Origin: an uncultured Clostridium sp.
GTDB lineage: Bacteria > Bacillota > Clostridia > Clostridiales > Clostridiaceae
Direction: 5' to 3'
Assembly: GCF_934754915.1 (NCBI RefSeq)
Contig: NZ_CAKVKB010000005.1
Location: forward strand, 1 to 64,000
Length of the DNA stretch: 64,000 nucleotides
The notes beneath the pieces were generated by a model, which had not been told where the DNA came from, ran no database searches, and saw only the letters and a program-made list of their open reading frames with translations. Below, piece after piece: positions 1-8,724 of the stretch. Made by a program: the position numbers and the translations under genes. Within the stretch, counting starts at the first letter, position 1, and each line of letters starts with the position of its first letter.

Positions 1-31
1 TATAAGTTAACAATTGTGAGGAGGAAATAAT

Positions 32-1042
32 ATGAGTTTAGCAGAAGACATTATAAAAGGCCGAAGACTAAAAAGAGGAGAAAATCTTTCCTTTTTGATT
101 ACAGAAAATCTCGAAATATTAACAAAAGGAGCAGATATGATTCGAAAAGAATTATGTGGAGATAAAGCTGATCTTTGTTCTATAATTAACGGAAAAAGCG
201 GAAAATGCAGTGAAAATTGTAAATTCTGTTCTCAATCAGCACATCATAAAACTTCTTGTATATCATCAGATTTTATAGATATTAATACAATTATGAAAGG
301 CGCCAAGGATGCTGCAGAACATAATATTGATAGATATTGTATTGTTACAGCAGGGCGAGCAATAAGTAAACAAGATTTGGAGAAAGCTCTTAAAGCTTAC
401 AGGAAAATACACGAAGAATTTCCAGATATGATCTTATGTGCGTCTCATGGATTTATGTCCTTGGAAGATTTAAAGCGTTTAAAAGAAGCTGGAGTAAGTA
501 TGTATCATGAAAATATTGAAACATCAGAAGAAAATTTCAAAAATATATGTACAACCCATACTTTTCAAGACAAAATCAGAGAAATAAAAAAAATCAAAGA
601 TGCTGGACTAGATCTGTGCTGTGGCGGGATTATAGGTATGGGAGAATCTTGGGAAGATAGAATTAATATGGCCCTCAGCATATCTGAACTAGGAATTCGT
701 TCTATTCCAATTAATGCCCTTATTCCAGTAAAAGGTACTCCCTTAGGAAATTTATCACCAATGAAAAAGGAGGATATTTTACGTTCAATTGCTATTTTCC
801 GTTATATCAATCCTACAGCAGATATTAGAATTGCTGCTGGAAGAAGCTATTTTGAAGATGGTGGAAAAGATTTATTTACATCCGGCGTTAATGCGGCACT
901 GACTGGAGACTTGTTAACTACTGGAGGTACAAATACCAATAAAGATCAAAAACTCCTTAAAGAAATTGGATATACATTAAAAGGTGATGATAAATTTTTT
1001 AAAAATGAAAATCAAACAAATCTAAAGGAGGTCCTTGCATAA
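32..1042 (+). CDS. bioB: Biotin synthase
   Basis: Radical-SAM enzyme that inserts sulfur into dethiobiotin to make biotin, in the cytosol. The 336-residue product has the radical-SAM cluster motif CxxxCxxC at C59, C63 and C66 (CSENCKFC), a family-typical length and the conserved C-terminal stretch around AAGRSYF. A GAGGAGG ribosome-binding site lies just before the ATG. The bioY transporter gene follows at once and is probably co-transcribed. No bioA, bioD or bioF is in view, so the cell may make biotin from imported dethiobiotin, or those genes may lie elsewhere. The promoter lies beyond the left edge of the window. Identification is secure from family knowledge. Confidence 0.96.
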   Translation: MSLAEDIIKGRRLKRGENLSFLITENLEILTKGADMIRKELCGDKADLCSIINGKSGKCSENCKFCSQSAHHKTSCISSDFIDINTIMKGAKDAAEHNIDRYCIVTAGRAISKQDLEKALKAYRKIHEEFPDMILCASHGFMSLEDLKRLKEAGVSMYHENIETSEENFKNICTTHTFQDKIREIKKIKDAGLDLCCGGIIGMGESWEDRINMALSISELGIRSIPINALIPVKGTPLGNLSPMKKEDILRSIAIFRYINPTADIRIAAGRSYFEDGGKDLFTSGVNAALTGDLLTTGGTNTNKDQKLLKEIGYTLKGDDKFFKNENQTNLKEVLA

Positions 1043-1043
1043 A

Positions 1044-1634
1044 ATGATTACAAAACCTGAATATAGAAAAAAAGACTATATGTCTAAAAATAAAGTTAAA
1101 GATTTGGTCCTTATTGCCATGATGTCAGCAGTTATCTGCATTGCTGGTCCATTTTCTTTAAGCCTTCCTTTTACACCAGTTCCAGTTTCCCTTACTAATT
1201 TAGCAATTTACTTTGTATTATATGTAATAGGAACTAAAAGGACTGTTATGAGTTATTTAATATATTTACTGCTTGGAGGAATAGGACTTCCTGTATTCTC
1301 TAATTTTTCAGGAGGATTTCAAAAATTAGCAGGACCAACAGGAGGTTATCTTATTGGATTTATTTTAATGGCTGCTATTAGTGGATTTTTTATTGACCGA
1401 TGGTATAACAAGCCATTGATTTCATTTTTCGGAATGTGGATCGGAAAAATTTTTAGTTCCGCCTTCGGTACACTCTGGCTTGCTTACAGTGCTCATTTAA
1501 CATTCACAGCTGCATTAATATCTGGAGTTGTTCCATTTCTTTTGGGTGATTTTATAAAAACTGTAGCTGTTGCAATAATAGGTCCAATAGTACGAAATCG
1601 ACTTATTAATGAAAACTTGGTACTCTATACATAA
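1044..1634 (+). CDS. bioY: Biotin transporter BioY (ECF S-component)
   Basis: Membrane substrate-binding subunit of an ECF-type biotin importer. The 196-residue hydrophobic protein has the BioY hallmark PFSLSLPFTPVPVSLTN near residue 40 and GGIGLPVFSNFSGGFQKLAGPTGGY further on, with about six membrane segments. The ATG at 1044 is chosen because GGAGG ends at 1031. A TTG at 1035 sits too close to that site, and an ATG at 1081 has no ribosome-binding site of its own. The gene begins two bases after the bioB stop, so the pair form an operon. The energising EcfA/EcfT units are not encoded nearby and are presumably shared ones from elsewhere. Confidence 0.93.
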   Translation: MITKPEYRKKDYMSKNKVKDLVLIAMMSAVICIAGPFSLSLPFTPVPVSLTNLAIYFVLYVIGTKRTVMSYLIYLLLGGIGLPVFSNFSGGFQKLAGPTGGYLIGFILMAAISGFFIDRWYNKPLISFFGMWIGKIFSSAFGTLWLAYSAHLTFTAALISGVVPFLLGDFIKTVAVAIIGPIVRNRLINENLVLYT

Positions 1635-1657
1635 AAACAATGTCATTTTTAATAAAA

Positions 1658-1727
1658 AAAACTGTTACACAAAGATTACATACTCAAGTCATAGCTTTTC
1701 ATATATAATCTTTAATGTAACAGTTTC
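1658..1727. terminator. Bidirectional terminator between bioY and degV
   Basis: Inverted repeat: the arm at 1659-1679 (AAACTGTTACACAAAGATTA) pairs with 1706-1726 with one internal mismatch. On the minus strand the hairpin is followed by a run of T (reading down from 1658), so it should end the degV transcript well. On the plus strand the T run is weaker, but the hairpin can also end the bioBY transcript. Confidence 0.85.
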
Positions 1728-1759
1728 CTTTTAAAAACTTTCAATCTAATCACATAATC

Positions 1760-2608
1760 CTACAAAGTAAAATATGCAACTCCTACAGAACCTGGTCCTA
1801 CATGAGCTCCTATTACAGGACCTATAGATTGGATATTAACTGTAATGCCCAATGCTTTTTCTAATTTTTCTGCCATTTTTCTTCCTTCATCTTCACAATT
1901 AATATGATGTACAATTACTCCTCCAGCAGGATTTTTATTGCAATCTTCTACAACTTTATTTATTATTACATCCACAGCCTTCTTTTTTGTCCTTACCTTT
2001 TCAAATACTGTAGTTTCTCCATTTTCAACTGTAAGTATTGGCCGTATTTGAAGTATACTTCCAAGAAGCGCTGATGCACTTCCAATCCTTCCACCTTTTT
2101 TTAGATATTTAAGTGTATCAGGAACAAATAAAAATCTGCTGTTTTTTCTTACACTTTCAGCTTTTTCTATAACTTCTTTAATATTCATTCCTTCATATGC
2201 ATATTTAGCACTTTCTATTACTTCATATCCCATCTGCATTGAATTTGTTTCTGAATCAAATATTTCAATATTAGCTTTAGGATATTTTTCCAAAACCATT
2301 TCTTTAGCAATATGTGCACTGGAAAAAGTGCCGCTCATTTTAGATGATAAAAATATACATAACACATCATTTCCTTGTATTACATTTGCTTCCATAGCTT
2401 TAACCACATCATCTAATGAAGGCTGAGATGAAGTAGGTATTTCATTAATTTCATCCATAAGTCTATAAAATTCAACATTATCAATTTCAGTTTCTTTATA
2501 ACTTTTATTATTTATCATCACACTAAGTGAAACTATTGTTATATCATATTTTTTTATTAATTCTTCAGGTATATAACTGGTACTGTCTGTTACTATTTTT
2601 ACTGACAA
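1760..2608 (-). CDS. DegV family fatty-acid-binding protein
   Basis: The 282-residue product opens with KIVTDSTSYIPEEL, the DegV-family start, and keeps the second conserved block KKGGRIGS in mid-protein. Members bind a long-chain fatty acid between two alpha/beta domains. In Firmicutes the FakB proteins of this family present fatty acids to the kinase FakA. No fakA (DAK domain) gene is nearby, so a FakB role is only an inference. The gene stands alone, with a strong terminator downstream. The ATG is preceded by an AAGGTG ribosome-binding site. Length and motifs agree with the family; the physiological ligand is unknown. Confidence 0.88.
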   Translation of the reverse strand: MSVKIVTDSTSYIPEELIKKYDITIVSLSVMINNKSYKETEIDNVEFYRLMDEINEIPTSSQPSLDDVVKAMEANVIQGNDVLCIFLSSKMSGTFSSAHIAKEMVLEKYPKANIEIFDSETNSMQMGYEVIESAKYAYEGMNIKEVIEKAESVRKNSRFLFVPDTLKYLKKGGRIGSASALLGSILQIRPILTVENGETTVFEKVRTKKKAVDVIINKVVEDCNKNPAGGVIVHHINCEDEGRKMAEKLEKALGITVNIQSIGPVIGAHVGPGSVGVAYFTL

Positions 2609-2809
2609 AATTGTTCACCTTCTTTAAGTTTATAAATGTGCTGCATTTGTTCTTTGATTTTATTTCTATATGATTTCAAAGTACAGTATATATAATTATC
2701 ACATATTATAACATAATTATACTTATCTTTTCTATTTAATGTGAGAATATTTTTTATTGCATGTGAAAAAATAAAATTGGATAATTTATTTAATATGGAG
2801 GGATTAATA

Positions 2810-2962
2810 ATGGCAAAAGATAGTCAGCCAGACAATAAATTTTCAAGAATGAAAAAATGCAATTACCAGACACCTATAACAGAAGAGAATCAAAATCATA
2901 ATCCTAACAACAAAAAACATTCAATAAAAAGAGAAGGCTTTCAAAGTAATCATATAAATTAA
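2810..2962 (+). CDS. Small hydrophilic protein, unknown function
   Basis: A 50-residue, Asn/Lys/Gln-rich product with no membrane segment, beginning MAKDSQPDNKFSRMKK. The ATG at 2810 is chosen over an upstream in-frame start at 2741 because GGAGGG lies seven bases before it, and the extra N-terminal residues would be poorly supported. It has a single Cys and no recognisable domain. A long-stem RNA structure ending in a T run follows (2987-3095), which would close the transcript. I do not recognise the family. Its amino-acid make-up resembles small clostridial proteins found near sporulation genes, but that is no more than a resemblance. Confidence 0.6.
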   Translation: MAKDSQPDNKFSRMKKCNYQTPITEENQNHNPNNKKHSIKREGFQSNHIN

Positions 2963-2986
2963 ATTTAAGTCTTAATTCTTAATTCA

Positions 2987-3097
2987 AAAGCTGCTGCATT
3001 AAGAAATCCATCTATCTGCTATGCATAATGTATCAAGCAAATTATTTAATACAATATGTGGTGCAGCTTAATCTTTGTGCGGCAGCTTTTTTCTTTA
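2987..3097 (+). terminator. Long-range stem with T run; possible alternative fold
   Basis: A 12-base-pair stem (2987-2998, AAAGCTGCTGCA, with 3078-3089, one G-U pair) encloses about 80 bases and is followed by a T-rich run, so it can act as a terminator for the small gene upstream. The same 5' arm can instead pair with GCAGCTT at 3063-3069. The two folds exclude each other, as in attenuators, but no downstream plus-strand gene is present for it to control. Confidence 0.5.
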
Positions 3098-3175
3098 ATT
3101 AACAGCCATCACTTCTCTTATAGTAGATTGTTTTATGTTTCTCATTCGCTTACAGACTAAATAAAGTTCATAATA

Positions 3176-3207
3176 AAAAGTCACAAGAGTAAACTCCTGT
3201 GACTTTA
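3176..3207 (-). terminator. Terminator of the zinc-ribbon gene
   Basis: Hairpin AAAGTCACA / TGTGACTTT with inner GAG/CTC pairs, directly downstream of the minus-strand gene ending at 3220. Read on the minus strand it is followed by TTTTTATT. Confidence 0.8.
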
Positions 3208-3219
3208 TTACAATATAAA

Positions 3220-3375
3220 TTATCTTCTATTGTTTTGTTGCTTTCTAGCTCTTCTGCATTCTGGGCATCTTACAGGATCATTTTCAAATCCTTTTTCTTT
3301 GTAGAATTCTTGTTCTCCAACTGTGAAAACAAATTCCTTTCCACAATCTTTACATACAATAGTCTTATCTTCCAT
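3220..3375 (-). CDS. Zinc-ribbon small protein
   Basis: A 51-residue product read on the minus strand from ATG at 3375, with AGGAGGAAAT before it. It carries two CxxC knuckles, VCKDCGKEF at residues 7-15 and CPEC at residues 37-40, followed by a basic tail RRARKQQNNRR. This is the widespread clostridial probable zinc-binding domain protein, which commonly reads ...CKDCGxEFxFTxGEQxFY.... It is presumed to bind one zinc ion; whether it binds nucleic acid or serves as a folding or redox factor is unknown. A clean terminator follows, so it is a single-gene unit. Confidence 0.9.
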   Translation of the reverse strand: MEDKTIVCKDCGKEFVFTVGEQEFYKEKGFENDPVRCPECRRARKQQNNRR

Positions 3376-3761
3376 TTTTTATTTCCTCCTTATTTAAAGA
3401 CTTAGTCAACTAATACTTTCTCATAAGGAGAAATTTTTAATTAAATTAAATCTTCGAATATTAATAGTTCCTCTTCAGAACATTATCATTATATCATGAA
3501 TAAATATAAAAAACAATACTTTATTATAAATTTTCTATTGTTTTGTAAATATTATCATCTGCGCCAATTCTTGAATCAGCCCTTCTTAAAACCGTCAATT
3601 TTTTCACTTATTTTTTTCTAAATTATAACTTATTAATATATCTAATTTGATAAAAATTTATTTGTTATCCTAATTTTATTATTTCCTAATTCGACATTAT
3701 TGTAATACATAAACCTTTTTGAGTTTATTATATTTTCATTAACTTTATGAATATTGTAAAA

Positions 3762-3797
3762 AAAGCCTCTGTATTTAAGCTGTCAAAATACAGAGGT
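3762..3797 (-). terminator. Strong hairpin with T run on minus strand
   Basis: CCTCTGTATTT and AAATACAGAGG arms (3766-3776 and 3786-3796) with an 8-9 base loop. Read on the minus strand it is followed by CTTTTTTT, a textbook intrinsic terminator. The only sequence it could terminate on that strand is the gene-free stretch up to 4015, suggesting a small RNA or a lost gene. Confidence 0.75.
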
Positions 3798-4013
3798 CCA
3801 TATATTATAAAAGGTTATACTTCTTTAAATACAACAATAATATATGTGGAAATTGTATTTATGAATGCAATGAATGGCAATGGCATAAGCAGTCACTACA
3901 TCCTAGAAATATTCCTTTTGGGGGCTTATTATAGTTTTTGCTTAATAATATACTCTTTATATAACAAATATAACTTATATCACATGTTGTATAAATTCAT
4001 ATCAAACAACAAA

Positions 4014-4066
4014 AAAGAGATAAAGGGATTTCATTATTACTTTTGAGACCCCATTATCTCTTTCTT
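4014..4066. terminator. Bidirectional hairpin
   Basis: AGAGATAA-AGGG pairs with CCCC-ATTATCTCT around 4016-4062. T-rich runs follow on both strands (TTTCTTT on plus, TTTTTTG on minus). On the minus strand it would end a transcript coming from the DUF1667 remnant. Confidence 0.65.
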
Positions 4067-4205
4067 TATGTATTTATTTTATCACATAAAATCAGATTTT
4101 TCAACATTATAAACTTTACTTTTTATTGTTTTTTTACTTTAAAGCTTTATTTTTTATAATTACCTAATCTCATCTCTAATATGCTTCTTCTTAAAGCTCC
4201 ATATA

Positions 4206-4394
4206 TTATTGTGCTCTATCCATATTTCTGCATGCCACAATATGAAATCCTGTCCCTAATATGTTTTTAATTATAATATCTCCAAGTTTTACAGATGCCT
4301 CTACAACTATCTTGTTTATTTCTTCTATACATTTAAAATTAAGTTCCTTCGGAATTGGTGTTTTTGTTGTTTTTGCGGGAATTACAGATTTTAC
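4206..4394 (-). pseudogene. DUF1667 protein, C-terminal remnant
   Basis: An open minus-strand frame of 62 codons without a start codon (an in-frame stop lies just upstream, and no ATG or GTG is placed usefully). Its product matches the C-terminal part of DUF1667 proteins, recalled as ...TKxPIPKxxIFxxMxEINKIxVxAPVKxGDxIIKNxLGTGxDIVAT..., here KTPIPKELNF and KLGDIIIKNILGTGFHIVAC. Intact DUF1667 proteins have a Cys-rich N-terminal half and usually sit beside glycerol-3-phosphate oxidoreductase genes; both are missing here. A TA-microsatellite pair (4392-4425) sits where the N-terminal half should be. I read it as a decayed gene fragment. Confidence 0.65.
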
Positions 4395-4541
4395 ATATAT
4401 ATATATTTTTTACATATATATATGGAAAAACCTACCCTAATATCAATGCTCTAACAATGTTATTTCATTTTTATGTCTGACTCATTAAGTTTTATTTTTC
4501 ATTTGGTACATTCAATTTGATCCTATCCTCTCAAGAATCAC

Positions 4542-6320
4542 TTAAATGCTAAGTTTAAATTTTTTAATTTCATTGTCAAGATGTTCTGATTCTTCTGCAA
4601 GCTCATCTGCTGACAATTTTGTTCTTTCTACAATTTCTAAATTTGATTCAATAACACAGGATATATCGTCAATTTTTCCTGTTATTGAATTTATATGAAG
4701 CAGTTGTTCTTCTGATGACGAAGTTATCTTTTTTATGAGTTTTGAAACATCATTTACATCAGACCATATTATATTTAGATCAGATGATATTTTATGTACC
4801 ATTTCAGTTCCATACTGTACACATTTCTGTGAACTTCTTATTATTGAAGAAGTACTCCCTACTGCTTCCTGTGATTTATTTGCAAGTTTTAATACTTCTT
4901 GTGCTACCACTGAGAATCCTTTTCCATGTTCTCCAGCTCTTGCTGCTTCAATTGAAGCATTTAATGCAAGAAGATTTGTCTGCTCAGCAATTGCTTTTAT
5001 TGTATATATGACTTCATTTATTTTCTCTGATGAATTATTTATGTCTTCCATTAACTTTAGAAGTTCTCCCATATTCTTGTTTTCATCACTAATCATCTTT
5101 TTTGTATTATCAAACAATCCATCAACTTCGACTGCATTCTTTGTATTATCTTTTATCTTATCTGATATGTCTATTATACTTTCTACAACCTCTTCTATTG
5201 CCTTAGCCTGCTGATCAGATCCAGTTGACAGTGCCTCCCCTGTTATTGATATATCTTTTGCTCCTTTTGAAACAATACATGATGCATTGTTTATATTATA
5301 AAATACACTATTTAGTGATTCTATTATATTATTGAGACTTTCTTCAATTTCAAGAAAATCTCCATTATACTCTATATTTACTTTGGTTCTCAAATTACCT
5401 TTGGACAATTCCTTCAATACATTGAATATATCTTTAATATAATTTCCCAAAACAGATATTGTCCCATTTAAATTACGACTCATCATACCCATCTCATCTT
5501 TTGAATCATATTCATCATTAGCCTTTAATATTCCTGATGCAAGATTATTCGAAACATCTATAATATGATTTATCCCTTCCAATATTGAACAGGTTATATA
5601 TTTTGTTATAAAAAAACATATTAGCATAAGAAATAATAACCCTAAAAAAGCTGTTATAAATGTAATATTTCTATTGAAATGTGATGCTTTTATGAAATTT
5701 ACTGCATTTGAATGTGCTAAATCATATATCTTTTTAATAGATTCTTCACAATTTTCTATCTTTGATTTATAGCCGCTTCCCATAAGTATTTTAGCTGCGT
5801 ATTTATCCCCATTTAACAATGATTCACTTATCTTTTTTCTATCCTCAAGTGCACTGTTTAACTCTTTTTCAAATTCATCCATAGTCTGAAAATCATTAAA
5901 ATTCTGAATTTCATTTAACTGTGACAATTTATCTTTCAAAATATTTTCTTCTTCATCTGCCAGATTTAAAAATTTATTTATTCTTTCTCCATCACTTTCA
6001 AGCATTGCGCGATACATATACCTATCTATCTTTACTAATGATACCCTTGTATCACATACCATATCATTAGTTGAAAATGGTCCATTATAAAGCCTGCTTA
6101 TCTTTTGAGACATTATTCCCATATTAAAAAGTAAACTTGTTATAAAGATTATATTAACAATCATAATCAACCCAAAGCCAAAAGATATTTTCTTCTTTAT
6201 ACTATAATCTTTTATTTTTCTGTTAAAATTTTTAATTATACTTTTTTTCAATCCAGTAAAAGATAACTTATTGTTAACTTTTATTTCAATCTTATCTGCA
6301 ATCATAAACCTTATATCCAC
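4542..6320 (-). CDS. Methyl-accepting chemotaxis protein
   Basis: A 592-residue membrane chemoreceptor. It has a short cytoplasmic N-terminus, membrane helix near 47-68, an extracellular four-helix-bundle sensor at about 70-215, second membrane helix at about 218-240, a HAMP linker, then the signalling coiled coil with the conserved tip EQTNLLALNASIEAARAGE and GKGFSVVAQEV near 440-480. It signals to CheA/CheW; no che genes are in the window, so it is an orphan receptor with unknown ligand. The GTG at 6320 and the ATG at 6305 (residue 6) are both possible starts; AGAAGG precedes the first and AAGG the second. Convergent neighbours suggest single-gene transcription. Confidence 0.93.
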   Translation of the reverse strand: MDIRFMIADKIEIKVNNKLSFTGLKKSIIKNFNRKIKDYSIKKKISFGFGLIMIVNIIFITSLLFNMGIMSQKISRLYNGPFSTNDMVCDTRVSLVKIDRYMYRAMLESDGERINKFLNLADEEENILKDKLSQLNEIQNFNDFQTMDEFEKELNSALEDRKKISESLLNGDKYAAKILMGSGYKSKIENCEESIKKIYDLAHSNAVNFIKASHFNRNITFITAFLGLLFLMLICFFITKYITCSILEGINHIIDVSNNLASGILKANDEYDSKDEMGMMSRNLNGTISVLGNYIKDIFNVLKELSKGNLRTKVNIEYNGDFLEIEESLNNIIESLNSVFYNINNASCIVSKGAKDISITGEALSTGSDQQAKAIEEVVESIIDISDKIKDNTKNAVEVDGLFDNTKKMISDENKNMGELLKLMEDINNSSEKINEVIYTIKAIAEQTNLLALNASIEAARAGEHGKGFSVVAQEVLKLANKSQEAVGSTSSIIRSSQKCVQYGTEMVHKISSDLNIIWSDVNDVSKLIKKITSSSEEQLLHINSITGKIDDISCVIESNLEIVERTKLSADELAEESEHLDNEIKKFKLSI

Positions 6321-6516
6321 CTTCTTAAAAATATTTATATAAGTTCTAATAAAGTTTATTCATATAATCTGCAAAAACTTTATTAAATACTGACTAGAGC
6401 CTACATAAAAATATGTTTTTAATTAAAACACCTACATGTTAATATTTTCCTAATTATTACTATACCTTTAGTTCGTTAATAAGGTTTTACATACATGTTA
6501 AAAAAGAGTTAAATAG

Positions 6517-6552
6517 CAAAAAAATAATGCCTTTAAATAAAATCAGCATTAT
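6517..6552 (-). terminator. Terminator of HAD phosphatase gene
   Basis: ATAATGC / GCATTAT arms (6524-6530, 6546-6552) followed on the minus strand by TTTTTTTGC, lying just downstream of the gene ending at 6595. Confidence 0.75.
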
Positions 6553-6594
6553 AAAGCTGTTTTCATCAAAAACATTATTCTTTCAAATACAAAC

Positions 6595-7407
6595 CTAAAT
6601 CCATTTAAAATGACTGCATGCATATTCTATTCCATCTTTATCACATCTTTTAGTTGTAAATGATGCAATTTTCTTTATCTCATCATTTGAATTTCCCATA
6701 GCTATTGAATTATTTGCATATTTAAACATTCCTATATCATTTATTCCATCACCAAATACAACTATGTTGTCAAGATTTACATCATACTTTCTTCTAATAT
6801 ATTCAATTCCTTCTTCCTTAAAGTCAAATTCTATAGTTTTCCATATCTTTTCATCGTAAATTTTATATTTTTTTAATGACTCAATTTTATCAATATTTCT
6901 GGTATTAAAAAAAATTAATTTTTGTGTGTGCTGTTTCAGAAATTCATATCTATCCATAATTTTAATATCTGTATAATTTGCCCCTGCACATCCTTGAACT
7001 GATCCCATCTTAAAATTTCTGCTCTTTGAATAGATTTTCATTAAAAATCTATAAATTTTGACATATAAACCCTTATTTGAAGTATAACATCTTCCTTCAC
7101 CTACACTAACCATTATTACATTATTTTTTTCACATTCACAAAGAATCTTTTCAAGTTGTTCTTCTGAATAATATTTTTCCATTTCAACTTTATTGTCAAT
7201 AATTACAGTTCCTCCCCCTGCACATATAGCATTTTTTATGTTTAATTCCTTCATTATTGATCCAATCTCATTTTTTCTTCTTCCTGTAGCAAGAAAAATC
7301 TTATTTCCTTTTTGTTGTAATTTCTGTATTGTTTTTTTAGTCGAATATGGTATAGCTTTTCCGTATGGTTTTAAAGTTCCGTCTACATCAAAGAAAAAAT
7401 ATTTCAT
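6595..7407 (-). CDS. HAD superfamily (Cof-type) hydrolase
   Basis: A 270-residue cytosolic phosphatase of the HAD IIB (Cof) subfamily. Motif I is FFDVDGT with catalytic D7 and D9. Motif II is the ATGRR block near residue 40. Motif IV is VVFGDGINDIGMFKYA in the C-terminal third, followed by AMGN. Members dephosphorylate sugar phosphates, nucleotides or flavin precursors; the substrate cannot be told from sequence. It is a single-gene unit with its own terminator, divergent in function from its neighbours. Start at the ATG before KYFFFDVDGT is unambiguous. Confidence 0.92.
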   Translation of the reverse strand: MKYFFFDVDGTLKPYGKAIPYSTKKTIQKLQQKGNKIFLATGRRKNEIGSIMKELNIKNAICAGGGTVIIDNKVEMEKYYSEEQLEKILCECEKNNVIMVSVGEGRCYTSNKGLYVKIYRFLMKIYSKSRNFKMGSVQGCAGANYTDIKIMDRYEFLKQHTQKLIFFNTRNIDKIESLKKYKIYDEKIWKTIEFDFKEEGIEYIRRKYDVNLDNIVVFGDGINDIGMFKYANNSIAMGNSNDEIKKIASFTTKRCDKDGIEYACSHFKWI

Positions 7408-7472
7408 AACTATATCCCCCGTTTAAGAATCCTTTATTTGCTTAAAATATCAAGACATATCTTTATCTGTTT

Positions 7473-8644
7473 TTAATGATGAAATAATCTTATTCCTGTA
7501 AATGCCATTACAATTCCATATTTATTACACATTTCAATAACATTATCATCCCTGATTGATCCTCCAGGCTCGGCTATATAAGAAACACCGCTTTTCCTTG
7601 CTCTTTCAATATTATCACCAAAAGGGAAAAATGCATCTGAACCAAGAGATACTCCTTCCAATTTCTTAATCCATTCTTTCTTTTCTTCCCTTGTCAATAC
7701 ATGAGGTTTTTCTGCAAATACATTTTCCCATACACCATCTTCTAATACATCCATATAATCATCTGATATGTACGTATCAATTGCATTATCTCTATCTGCT
7801 CTCTTTATATTTTCTTTAAATTTAAGATTTAAAACTTTTGGATGCTGTCTTAAGAACCATATATCTGCCTTATTTCCTGCAAGCCTTGTACAATGTATTC
7901 TGGATTGTTGTCCAGCTCCTATTCCTATGGCCTGACCATCTTTAACATAACATACTGAATTAGATTGAGTATACTTAAGTGTTATCATTGAAATTAAAAG
8001 ATCGATTTTAGCATTTTCCGGTATTTCCTTGTTTGTAGTAGGAATATTTTTCAAAGCATCTTCTGTAATTTTTATATTATTTCTGCTTTGCGTAAAAGTA
8101 ATTCCATATACCTGCTTTTTTTCCATTTCCTCTGGTTCATAATCAGGATTTATTTCTATAACAACATAAGTTCCTCTTTTTTTCTTTTTTAATATTTCTA
8201 ATGCTTCTTTTGAATATGATGGTGCAATAATTCCATCTGAAACCTCATGGGCTAAAAATTCAGCTGTAATTTTATCACACTCATCAGACAATGCAACAAA
8301 ATCACCATAAGAAGACATTCTATCTGCTCCACGTGCTCTTATATAAGCTGCTGCTATTTTTGACAGTTGCCTTCTGGTGCAAAATGAATCTTTCTCAAAG
8401 TATCATCTAATGGAATTCCAACTCCCACTCCTGCTGGACTTACATGCTTAAATGATGCTGCACATGGAAGTTTTACTGCTTCCTTAAGTTCCTTTACACA
8501 CTGCCAGCTGTTAAATGCATCTAAAAAATTAATATATCCTGGATTTCCATTTAGAATTCTTATAGGTAATTCCCTTCCATTCATAGAAATTTCAGCATAC
8601 TTTTAATTTGGATTGCATCCATACTTTAATTTTATTTCTTTCAT
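7473..8644 (-). pseudogene. AICAR formyltransferase (PurH-like), broken
   Basis: On the minus strand from ATG at 8644 (GGAGAG upstream) the reading begins MKEIKLKYGCNPN, then meets TAA at 8603-8605 where the family has Gln (NPNQK). Reading on in the same frame gives MNGRELPIRILNGNPGYINF through PEGNCQK to about 8354. At about 8364-8372 a one-base loss shifts the frame. The other frame then continues LSKIAAAYIRARGADRMSSYGDF to the proper C-terminus FTGIRLFHH at 7473. Intact, this would be the clostridial AICAR formyltransferase of about 390 residues (transformylase domain only) in purine synthesis. Two separate lesions make it a pseudogene unless they are assembly errors. A ZTP riboswitch lies upstream. 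Confidence 0.88.
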
Positions 8645-8700
8645 GGTTATACACTCTCCTTTTTTATCTATAATTGATAAAAAAACTTTAAATCAACTAT

Positions 8701-8724
8701 AAAAGAGCCGCTATCTAGGCTCTT
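8701..8724 (-). terminator. Expression-platform hairpin of the ZTP riboswitch
   Basis: AAGAGCC (8718-8724) pairs with GGCTCTT (8703-8709), followed by TT and then a T7 run some 20 bases on. A second AAGAGCC copy at 8741-8747, inside the aptamer, can compete for the same GGCTCTT. This gives two mutually exclusive folds as expected for ligand-controlled termination. Confidence 0.7.

Larger units (their letters stand above)
3376..4205. other. Long gene-poor stretch with two hairpins
   Basis: About 830 bases with no convincing protein gene. A 99-codon plus-strand frame (3747-4046) has no ribosome-binding site, runs through both hairpins and resembles nothing. The stretch holds two strong hairpins (3762-3797 and 4014-4066, listed separately). 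Nothing else recognised. Confidence 0.6.

Noticed and set aside
3747..4046. 99-codon plus-strand frame
   Set aside because: No ribosome-binding site, runs through two strong hairpins, no resemblance to any protein.
4385..4425. Short TA repeats as a CRISPR-like or mobile element end
   Set aside because: Only two simple TA tracts with a small spacer; no repeat-spacer order.
4735..5214. Long plus-strand frame opposite the chemoreceptor gene
   Set aside because: It lies wholly opposite a well-conserved coding region and reads as a low-complexity shadow without a ribosome-binding site.
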